Positions 40,126 through 51,200 of a stretch of 64,000 bases of DNA are shown here, in pieces (position 1 is the first letter of the stretch; every line of letters begins with the position of its first letter). Position numbers and translations under genes: made by a program. The notes under the pieces are model-generated. The model did no database searches, had not been told where the DNA came from, and saw only the letters and a program-made list of their open reading frames with translations. Origin of the DNA: Xenopus tropicalis (Eukaryota > Chordata > Amphibia > Anura > Pipidae); contig NC_030679.2 in assembly GCF_000004195.4 (NCBI RefSeq), positions 153,743,658-153,807,657 of the forward strand, written 5' to 3'.

Positions 40126-42796
40126 TGGCTCTGCTTCTCCCTAGCCCGCCTCTATTGAATCAAGCCCCGCCTACGTGTCTCCCCAGCCCCCTCTATTGAA
40201 TCGAGCCCCGCCTACGCGTCTCCCCGGCCCCCTCTATTGAATCAAGCCCCGCCTACGTGTCTCCCCGGCCCCCTCTATTGAATCGAACCCCGCCTACGTG
40301 TCTCCCCTGCCCCCTCTATTGAATCGAGCCCCGCCTACGCGTCTCCCCGGCCCCCTCTATTGAATCAATCCCCGCCTACGCGTCTCCCCGGCCCCCTCTA
40401 TTGAATCAATCCCCGCCTACGTGTCTCCCCGGCCCCCTCTATTGAATCGAGCCCCGCCTACGTGTCTCCCCGGCCCCCTCTATTGAATCAAGCCCCGCCT
40501 ACGTGTCTCCCCTGCCCCCTCTATTGAATCGAACCCCGCCTACGTGTCTCCCCGGCCCCCTCTATTGAATCGAACCCCGCCTACGCGTCTCCCCGGCCCC
40601 CTCTATTGAATCAAGCCCCGCCTAAGCGTCTCCCCGGCCCCCTCTATTGAATCAATCCCCGCCTATGTGTCTCCCCGGCCCCCTCTATTGAATCAAGCCC
40701 CGCCTACGTGTCTCCCCGGCCCCCTCTATTGAATCAAGCCCCGCCTAAGCGTCTCCCCGGCCCCCTCTATTGAATCAAGCCCCGCCTACGCATCTCCCCG
40801 GCCCCCTCTATTGAATCAAGCCCCGCCTAAGCGTCTCCCCGGCCCCCTCTATTGAATCGAGCCCCGCCTACGTGTCTCCCCGGCCCCCTCTATTGAATGA
40901 AGCACCGCCTACGCGTCTCCCCGGCCCCCTCTATTGAATCAAGCCCCGCCTATGTGTCTCCCCGGCCCCCTCTATTGAATCAAGCCCCGCCTACGTGTCT
41001 CCCCGGCCCCCTCTATTGAATCAAGCCCCGCCTAAGCGTCTCCCCGGCCCCCTCTATTGAATCGAGCCCCGCCTACGTGTCTCCCCGGCCCCCTCTATTG
41101 AATGAAGCACCGCCTACGCGTCTCCCCGGCCCCCTCTATTGAATCAAGCCCCGCCTAAGCGTCTCCCCGGCCCCCTCTATTGAATCAAGCCCCGCCTAAG
41201 CGTCTCCCCGGCCCCCTCTATTGAATCAAGCCCCGCCTAAGCGTCTCCCCGGCCCCCTCTATTGAATCAATCCCCGCCTATGCGTCTCCCCGGCCCCCTC
41301 TATTGAATCAAGCCCCGCCTAAGCGTCTCCCCGGCCCCCTCTATTGAATCAATCCCCGCCTATGTGTCTCCCCGGCCCCCTCTATTGAATCGAGCCCCGC
41401 CTACGTGTCTCCCCGGCCCCCTCTATTGAATCAAGCCCCGCCTACGTGTCTCCCCGGCCCCCTCTATTGAATCAATCCCCGCCTACGTGTCTCCCCGGCC
41501 CCCTCTATTGAATCAATCCCCGCCTACGCGTCTCCCCAGCCCCCTCTATTGAATCGAGCCCCGCCTATGTGTCTCCCCGGCCCCGTCTATTGAATCAATC
41601 CCCGCCTACGTGTCTCCCCGGCCCCGTCTATTGAATCAAGCCCCGCCTACGCGTCTCCCCGGCCCCGTCTATTGAATCAAGCCCCGCCTACGTGTCTCCC
41701 CGGCCCCCTCTATTGAATCGAGCCCCGCCTACGTGTCTCCCCGGCCCCGTCTATTGAATCAAGCCCCGCCTACGTGTCTCCCCGGCCCCCTCTATTGAAT
41801 CAATCCCCGCCTACGTGTCTCCTTGGCCCCCTCTATTGAATCAAGCCCCGCCTACGCGTCTCCCCGGCCCCGTCTATTGAATCAAGCCCCGCCTACGTGT
41901 CTCCCCGGCCTGCCCCTATTGAATCAATCCCCGCCTATGTGTCTCCCCGGCCCCGTATATTGAATCAAGCCCCGCCTACGCGTCTCCCCGGCCCCCTCTA
42001 TTGAACCAAGCCCCGCCTACGTGTCTCCCCGGCCTGCCTCTATTGAATCAATCCCCGCCTACGTGTCTCCCCGGCCTGCCTCTATTGAATCAAGCCCCGC
42101 CTACGCGTCTCCCCGGCCCCCTCTATTGAATCAAGCCCCGCCTACGCGTCTCCCCGGCCCCCTCTATTGAATCAAGCCCCGCCTACGCGTCTCCCCGGCC
42201 CCCTCTATTGAATCAAGCCCCGCCTACGTGTCTCCCCGGCCCCCTCTATTGAATCGAGCCCCGCCTACGTGTCTCCCCGGCCTGCCTCTATTGAATCGAT
42301 CCCCGCCTACGTGTCTCCCCGGCCCCCTCTATTGAATCAAGCCCCGCCTACGTGTCTCCCCGGCCCCCTCTATTGAATCAAGCCCCGCCTACGCGTCTCC
42401 CCGGCCCCCTCTATTGAATCAAGCCCCGCCTACGCGTCTCCCCGGCACCCTCTATTGAATCAAGCCCCGCCTACGCGTCTCCCCGGCCCCCTCTATTGAA
42501 TCAAGCCCCGCCTAAGCGTCTCCCCGGCCCCCTCTATTGAATCAAGCCCCGCCTAAGCGTCTCCCCGGCCCCCTCTATTGAATCAAGCCCCGCCTACGTG
42601 TCTCCCCGGCCTGCCTCTATTGAATCAAGCCCCGCCTAAGCGTCTCCCCGGCCCCCTCTATTGAATCAAGCCCCGCCTAAGCGTCTCCCCGGCCCCCTCT
42701 ATTGAATCAATCCCCGCCTACGTGTCTCCCCGGCCTGCCTCTATTGAATCAAGCCCCGCCTAAGCGTCTCCCCGGCCCCCTCTATTGAATCAAGTG
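40126..42796. repeat. 41-bp minisatellite, about 65 copies
   Basis: The unit includes CCCCTCTATTGAATCAAGCC and CCGCCTACGTGTCTCCCCGG. Main variants are GAATCGAG, GAATCAAT, CTAAGCG and GGCCTGCC. The array has a multi-frame structure with few open frames because 41 is not a multiple of three. Confidence 0.95.
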
Positions 42797-42837
42797 CCCC
42801 CTCTATTCTATTCTAGTCAGAGCACTGAAGGCCTACA

Positions 42838-43050
42838 TCCAAATACTACAAGAATACTGGCACAGCAGGACTTATTTTAGTGGGATAAACCCACTAAATT
42901 TAATTTTATTAGTCACTAACTATATAATGTTTCGGGGGGACGCCCCTTTATCAAACGTGCCACCAAAATGCCATATGGGTTGTGACTAATAAAATTAGCA
43001 GGGTTTATCCCACTAAGTCCTGCTGTACCAGTATTCTTGTGGTATTTGGA
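42838..43050. mobile_element. Inverted-repeat element with a hammerhead-like core
   Basis: Arms 42838-42915 and 42982-43050 are reverse complements with small gaps (CCAAATACTACAAGAATACT at the left). In the loop, on the minus strand, TTGATAAAGGGGCGTCCCC then CCGAAAC resembles the CUGAUGA-stem-GAAAC core of hammerhead ribozymes that occur in Penelope-like elements. The first core box is changed, so activity is doubtful. Confidence 0.5.
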
Positions 43051-43365
43051 TCTTGGTGGAGGGTGCTGAAGTCTCTCCAAATGCACCGGTCGGAACCGAG
43101 TGGAAAGGCCGGGGTGTGCCGGTCAGTGTGGATTGGCTACACCCAAAGAACCCAGACTATAAGCCAGACTCATTGTACCTTCTGTTTGGAGGACCAAGAG
43201 CTGGGCTTCCAGCTACAAAACGTTCTATAGCCGGTTGGTTAGTGCTTCTCATTTCTGAAGCATAGATCCAATCTGGGTTCCAGGAGACTGGGTTTGGGCA
43301 TCAGTAACAGCATCTGATAAGTTATGTTCAGAGCAGCCACAAGTTATCAGAGACACCCTCTATAG

Positions 43366-43519
43366 CAGCAGCTCTCAACTTGTGGGTCGGGACCCCTCTG
43401 GGGGTCGAACAACCCTTTCACAGGGGCCGATGGTCTTAGGAATAATTTTATGGCTGGGGGTCACCACAACATGAGGAACTGTATTAGGGTTGCGGCATTA
43501 GGGAGGTTGGGGACCACTG
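43366..43519. mobile_element. SPIN-like hAT MITE with 8-bp target duplication
   Basis: A 154-bp element flanked by CTCTATAG on both sides (43358-43365 and 43520-43527). The left end CAGCAGCTCTCAACTTGTGG and right end GAGGTTGGGGACCACTG, and inner stretches such as GGGGGTCACCACAACATGAG and CCCTTTCACAGGGG, match what I recall of SPIN non-autonomous hAT elements spread horizontally among tetrapods. It is internally deleted and cannot code. Confidence 0.8.
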
Positions 43520-43527
43520 CTCTATAG

Positions 43528-45112
43528 GCAGAATCATCACTCCACTGCCCACGTGGGAACTTCAAGGTTTTCCCTTTAGGTTTGGGTCCAAGAAAGTAGC
43601 CTGGTACCTTTAGGCTGATTCACGACCTGTCTTTCCCTGGTAGGACTGGGGGAACACAGGGCGCTGATATAATATATATAATAATGATGTACAGTTTCCC
43701 TTTTATACACCGTTACTGTGCATAATGGAACATAGAGCCACATTGCTTTCCTTTACAGAGCATTCTATTTCTACAGGGGTCTGTTCCTGGGGGGCTTTCC
43801 CCTTTCTATATTGAATCTATGCAAGGTGTTTAGGGTGGGCCCTGAGCCCAGTTCATTTGTTACTGATGGAGCCTCTGGGACACACAAAGCTACTAGGTCG
43901 GAGCGCGGCCTCGTCATTCCATTGGCTTCAGAAAAACCAGTGGCGCTAGTGTCCCTAATTCTGTTTTGGGTGTAGAACCAGAATAAAATAATTGTAATAT
44001 TCAGCTCTTGTGAGGGTTCTGGTCTGATCCAGGGGCAGAAAAGGGCTCATTTACAACAACAAATGCACCAAAGAACTTGCATTTTGGAGTTCTTACTGGG
44101 TTCCGTTCCTACTGACGCAGGGGAACCCCAGCGGTACCGCCATCTCCGGGCCAGACACGGGCTGCAGGGTTCCCCAGAGGTTCCTTCGGCGCAAGGAATA
44201 GGGCACACAGGACACTGTTGTACACTGACCCCAGTTTTTGTGCCCTTCACATGACAGGAGGGGTTAACCCTATAGTGCCCACTGCCGTGCTTCAGAAAAA
44301 AGGAATCTTCATCAGTATAAATTGATTTTGTTGTCTAGAAGCCCCCCATACATTGGAACACCCCCGGAATTACCCCCCACTACTTCTCTCACTCTGCTTC
44401 CTTCTTATGAAGCCATGAGGTTTCCCTTTACCAGTAAGGGAGAACTTACCCTTTATATTAACCCCACGCAGCCTTCCCTATTACAGTCAATCTGTGTTAC
44501 TAATAATAATAATAGGGCAGAGTGATACTGATCCGGTACCGGGGCCCTGCCTAGGCACTTTCTGGGTTCAGTTAACCCTTGGGGTTTTGCTCTGACCTGT
44601 ATCTTACAGACCTGTATCTCACATAATCTGCACAAACGCTCAATGTTTATATCAATTTCATTTAATGTTTGTACTGAGAGCCCTTCCCAACGCTGCCCAT
44701 AATACGCCTGCACCCAGCACTAACACACATGTTACACGCAGCCATGGGGGGGTCTCCCATTGGTGCCAATTCACTTCATGCCTAAAGGCTACTAACAACT
44801 CAAGGGGGCGAGTTGCAGTTCCGGGGTTACATCCCAGCAGCGGAACTCACACATCTCGCCCAACTGAGCGGAATATACCAGAAACTCATGGTGCCACCGA
44901 TACCTTGTGCCAGATTAATTCGAAGAGAATCCCACGGGCAGGCAAGGGTTAATGTGCTGGGGCAGAAGTGGCAGTCTCAGGCACCACAACAGTTGGCATC
45001 TTGTTTAAATTGCCCTGTGTAGTGTAAAAGAGGATTCGGTACCTTTAATACTGGGTCCCTGGTACCACAGGGCAGCTGGACATGTGAGCGAGTACATTGG
45101 CCAAAGCACCAC
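43528..45112 (-). other. LCMT2: LCMT2 3' UTR and intergenic sequence
   Basis: No further gene is recognised. On the minus strand, ATTAAA-type signals lie at 45044-45049 and 44661-44666, 64 and 447 bases after the LCMT2 stop; either could be the polyadenylation signal. No clear choice can be made without transcripts. Confidence 0.4.
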
Positions 45113-45289
45113 TCAGTCTGTAGGGGCCGCTCTCACGGCGGGCGGCAGTTGTACCAATACCGGCCGGCTATTCAGGTGGGTCCCAAAGGAGAAACAGGTG
45201 CCTCCTCCCCCCACGAGCAGCAACTGCTCTTCCTCAGGAAGCAAAACGGAGCTGTGACCGTGTACCATGAGGGGCCACTCCAGCGAGGA
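45113..45289 (-). CDS. LCMT2: LCMT2 coding exon 14
   Basis: Residues 610-667 and [23 protein letters not shown] and [17 protein letters not shown] match the human C-terminus closely; the last 20 residues diverge. Acceptor TCTCTAG. Confidence 0.95.
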   Translation of the reverse strand, partial: SSLEWPLMVHGHSSVLLPEEEQLLLVGGGGTCFSFGTHLNSRPVLVQLPPAVRAAPTD

Positions 45290-48200
45290 CTAGAGAGAGA
45301 GAAGAATGGGAGGTAGGCAGGGTCAGGAAACAAAACCACTGTATCCTTATAGCAGCAGCAGGGAAAGGGCAAGGGGGGCTTTACGTCACTGAGCATCTTC
45401 CTACTGGGATCAGTCATTTCTGGGCTGTGACTGGGGGTCTCACTCACCAATCATACGACACAGGCAGTAATCACATGGCAGCACCTACATATTTTGCTGT
45501 TACCTGGGTCACATATATATCTCAAAATCATCCCCCAGCTGCTGCCGGAGAGTTTCTGCATTAACCTGCCAGTGGAATTGGGGGGGAGTGGTCACTGGCA
45601 ATGGGAAGTGAGGTCACTGGCAATGGGAAGTGAGGTCACTGGCAATGAGAAGTGATGTGATTCCGGTCTATAGACACAATGAAGTCCATTTATGGGGAAA
45701 TAGGGTGTGATATTTCCAGCTGAAAAAGCTTTGCTGTGTGAGGGGGCAGCTGAGCCCAAGTTGGGGTATTAGCTGGCCTTCGCGAGGCGGCTGTTAGAGA
45801 ATAGTAAGGGTTCTGGCTGATTTATGGCGGAACGTAAGCTGGGATGGGATGGGGGGCTCTTGACTGTGATTCTCACACACAATATTGTTGTTATATATCC
45901 AATTAACTAATTGGGGTATTTATAGATACATCATTGGCTGTGGCCTCTCTCCACTCAATGGTGTCAGTGAGTTTAATTCATAGTGTGAGATGCCAAAGGT
46001 GTTCCTGCCTATCTATCCCATCCTATCCTATCCTATATTATCCCATACTATTCTATCACATACTATCCTATCCCATACTATCCTATCCTATATTATCCCA
46101 TACTATCCTATCCCATCCAATCCTATCCAATATTATCCTATCCCATACCCATACTATTCTATCCCATACTATCCTATCCCCTATTATCCAATACTATCCT
46201 ATCCCCTATTATCCAATACTATCCTATCCCCTATTATCCAATACTATCCTATCCCCTATTATCCAATACTATCCTATCCCACATTATCCAATACTATCCT
46301 ATCCCCTATTATCCAATACTATCCTATCCCCTATTATCCAATACTATCCTATCCCACATTATCCCATACTATCCTATCCCACATTATCCAATACTATTCT
46401 ATCCCACATTATCCAATACTATCCTATCCCACATTATCCAATACTATCCTATCCCACATTATCCATTACTATCCTATCCCACATTATCCCATACTATCCT
46501 ATCCCACATTATCCCATACTATCCTATCCCACATTATCCCATACTATCCTATCCCACATTATCCAATACTATTCTATCCCACATTATCCAATACTATCCT
46601 ATCCCACATTATCCAATACTATCCTATCCCACATTATCCATTACTATCCTATCCCACATTATCCCATACTATCCTATCCCACATTATCCCATACTATCCT
46701 ATCCCACATTATCCCATACTATCCTATCCCATCCAATCCTATTCCATACAAAATAATCCCATACCCATACTATCCTATCGTATACCCATACTATCCTATC
46801 CCATCCAATCCTATCCCATCCAATCTAATCCAATACCCATACTATCCTATACTATCCCATACCCATACTATCCTATCCCATCCAATCCAATACCCATACT
46901 ATCCCATACCCATACTATCCCATCCCATCCAATCTAATCCAATACCCATACTATCCCATACCCATACTATACTATCCCATCCAATCTAATCCAATACCAA
47001 TACTATCCTATCCCATACCCATACTATTCTATCCCATCCAATCCTATCCATTACCCATTCTATCCTATTCCCATACTATACTATCCCATCCAATCTAATC
47101 CAATACCAATACTATCCTATCCTATACCCATACTATACTATCCCATCCAATCTAATCCAATACCAATACTATCCTATCCCATACCCATACTATTCTATCC
47201 CATCCAATCCTATCCCCATACTATCCTATACCCATACTATACTATCCCATCCAATCTAATCCAATACCAATACTATTCTATCCCATACCTATACTATTCT
47301 ATCCCATCCAATCCTATCCAATACCCATACTATCCCATACCCATACTATCCCATACCCATACAATCTAATCCAATACCAATACTATCCTAATCCATACCC
47401 ATACTATTCCATCCCATCCAATCCTATCCAATACCCATACTATCCCATACCCATACTATTCTATCCCATCCAATCCTATCCAATACCCATACTATCCCAT
47501 ACCCATACTATACTATCCCATCCAATCCTATCCAATACCCATACTATCCTATACCCATACTATACTATCCCATCCAATCTAATCCAATACCATTACTATC
47601 CTATCCCTTACCCATACTATACTATCCCATCCAATTTAATCCAATACCCATACTATCCCATACCCATACAATCTAATCCAATACCAATACTATCCTATCT
47701 CATACCCATACTATTCTATCCCATACTATCCTATCCCATACCCATACTAGCCTATCCCTAGCTGATACTCACAGCAACTGAGTCACTCATACTCACAGAG
47801 TCTCTCTCTCATACTCACAGAGTCTCTCTCTCATACTCACAGAGTCTCTCTCTCATACTCACAGAGTCTCTCTCATATTCAGAGAGTCTGATACTCACCG
47901 TGTCTATCTCATACTCAACGCTGTGCCCAGTGTTCAGATCCACCACAGTGACTCCCGGGACTGAGCGGCAATGAACCCAAATCCCTCCGACCAGAAGTAA
48001 TTTCTCCCCAAGTACGTGAGAGCTGTGAGAATACCTGGAGGGGCAAACAGATCAGCTGTTAAATGGGGACCCTAACCCTAATAATACCCCCTAACCCTAA
48101 GCGCAGGGTAATAATAACCCCTAACCCTAAGCGCAGGGTAATAATAACCCCTAACCCTAAGCGCAGGGTAATAATAACCCCTAACCCTAATAATAACCCC

Positions 48201-51200
48201 TAACCCTAAGCGCAGGGTAATAATAACCCCTAACCCTAAATGCGTAATATATGGATAAACCATCCCTGTCAGAAGGGACAGATACTTGTTTTAAAGCAGA
48301 TACAGACTGCAACTGTCACAGACTGAATGTATCACTCATGTATTATAAGGGATAATGTACCCCCTACTGTAAATGATAAGGATATTAGCAGTCACTCAGG
48401 GGTTCTGTGCCCATATAAAGGCACAAGGCTGCAGGCTAAGTTATACAGGGAAGTCCGAGTATCACTCATGTATTATAAGGAATAATATACCCCCTACTGT
48501 AAATGATAAGGATATTAGCAGTCTCTGAGGGGTTCTGTGCCCATATAAAGGCACAAGGCTGCAGGCTGAGTTATACAGGGAACTCTGAGTATCACTCATG
48601 TATTATAAGGGATAATGTACCCCCTACTGTAAATGATAAGGATATTAGCAGTCACTGAGGGGTTCTGTGACCCCCATATAAAGGCACAAGGCTGCAGGCT
48701 GAGTTATACAGGGAACTCTGAGTATCACTCATGTATTATAAGGGATAATGTACCCCCTACTGTAAATGATAAGGATATTAGCAGTCACTGAGGGGTTCTG
48801 TGCCCATATAAAGGCACAAGGCTGCAGGCTGAGTTATACAGGGAACTCTGAGTATCACTCATGTATTATAAGGGATAATGTACCCCCTACTGTAAATGAT
48901 AAGGATATTAGCAGTCACTGAGGGGTTCTGTGCCCCCCATATAAAGGCACAAGGCTGCAGGCTGAGTTATACAGGGAACTCTGAGTATCACTCATGTATT
49001 ATAAGGGATAATGTACCCCCTACTGCAAATGATAAGGATATTAGCAGTCACTCAGGGGTTCTGTGCCCATATAAAGGCACAAGGCTGCAGGCTAAGTTAT
49101 ACAGGGAAGTCCGAGTATCACTCATGTATTATAAGGAATAATATACCCCCTACTGTAAATGATAAGGATATTAGCAGTCTCTGAGGGGTTCTGTGCCCAT
49201 ATAAAGGCACAAGGCTGCAGGCTGAGTTATACAGGGAACTCATGTATTATAAGGGAGTTGCCATAAGGTGCCGGTGTCAGGCTGTTGGTTCGGTGGAACT
49301 GGGCCAATAAATGTAACAATGGGGCCACTTACCTCGGCGTGAGTGCTGGAATGGTTTCCAGTTGTTGCCACAGAAAATGGGGAGTGCGAAGCATGAGAAG
49401 GTGGATGGAGGCACTGGGGAGGCCAGACTGGAGGAGCCCCCCGGATATTACAGCCCCCCCTTTCCAACTACATGAGCTGTGGGAATGGCGCGCAGCGGGG
49501 GGGCAGCCAGAAACTTCTACCTGCCAATAAGAGAGCAGCGGTCATTAGCCAATCTCTGCGGGGAGATTTGGGGGTTCATATAGAAACAAGTTGGGTTAAA
49601 GGACACAGACACTACAATAACCCATTAGCTACCCTATATAGTAGGGTGACTGGGTCAGTCCCACTCCCAGCATCCCATGGGGCACTGTTCCACACCATTG
49701 TGTATATGTTCATTTCAGCCATAACATAGGGGGGACTATGGCCACCCTTCTTTAGTGAGGAGCCAACAGGATCTCTTGGTGCCAATCATTTGCCCTTATT
49801 GCTGTGATTGCACCGGGCAGCCATAAACCTGAGCTCCCCGCCCACCAGGCAAAATCACAGTTCTGTGTATTTCCCACAATAAATTCCCATGTAAAGATGG
49901 CGGACAGGACAGGGTTCATTGCTATTAATGCATATGGCTTTTAGCTTGACTTCTCCTTTAACCCTATGCCTGCCAAGCATGTGTCTCCTACGCTGTCAGA
50001 AGCACCCGTTTGCTGTTCTTATCATCGTGACCAAGGCTGGCTCCGCCCACCCACTTCCTGCTGCACCCTACTCTGCAGATTGGGGGCGCTTTGGTTTTGC
50101 CCACGCCCCCCTGCGCTCCACTACAGGGTCATACATGGATTTCTGCACACACACGTGTCCCATAAGGTTCTTTGGCACAGATTTACATTCACGTGCACAT
50201 TAACACTTTAATTTAATTTTATTGCTTTTTATTTCTTTATTTTATCATTTTCTCTTGTTTTTCCCCTAAACTGTTCATTTGGTAGTGTGACTATTGGATT
50301 GGGGTACTGGATCAGGGTACTGGATCGGGTGTAGTGTGTATGGGTGGCCTAGTGCCAGGCCACATCAGCCAATGAATGGTCGGAGCTCTGTCTTTTACTC
50401 CCACAGATCTTTCAGTTACACTTAGAGCTACGTCCCAACATGGTGGCCAATATATTTTCTTTAAGAGACTACTTATTTTGATATAAATGATCTGTTGGTT
50501 AACTATACTATTTCCCTATTCCCTCCCCCCCGCCACATCATGGCAACACCATACCCCCCTCCCCCCACATCATGGCAACATCATACCCCCCTCCCCACAT
50601 CATGGCAACACCATACCCCCCTCCCCCCACATCATGGCAACATCATACCCCCCCCCCCCCCCCATATCATGACAACACCATACCTGGTCCCAGCTCATTT
50701 TCTCTAGACAAAGAAACATTGAGTCCTGCAAAGCCAAAGTGGACACAGACCGACCACCAAACACAAACACGTAGGAATGGCCTGTGGGAGAGAGAGTGTC
50801 AGACACTGTATGAGAGTGAGAGACAGAGAGTTAGAGAGAGAGACAGAGAAGAATAGATAAAGTGGAAGGAACATGGAATATGACATTATGGGAAAGGTGG
50901 ATTAGATGGATAAAGAATGATGAAAGAAATGAATCACAGGGAGCAAGAGAAACAGATAAAGCACAAGCTTGGTGTCAGTTATGTTGATTTCATTAAAGGT
51001 ACAGCAAAACTATAGTCAGTGTTAGGATTAAAAATGGTGCGACTGAAGGGCTGGGGCCCAGCGTTGGGGGCGACAGAAGGGCCGGGGCCCAGCGTTGGGG
51101 GCGACAGAAGGGCCGGGGCCCAGCGTTGGGGGCGACAGAAGGGCCGGGGCCCAGCGTTGGGGGCGACAGAAGGGCCGGGCCCAGCGTTGGGGGCGACAGA

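Noticed and set aside
40126..42796. Regular direct repeats that might suggest a CRISPR array
   Set aside because: Units are contiguous without unique spacers, and the sequence is a vertebrate genome.
45934..46989. Tyr/Pro/Ile-rich frames on the plus strand
   Set aside because: They are translations of the ATCCTATCCCATACT minisatellite in two frames.
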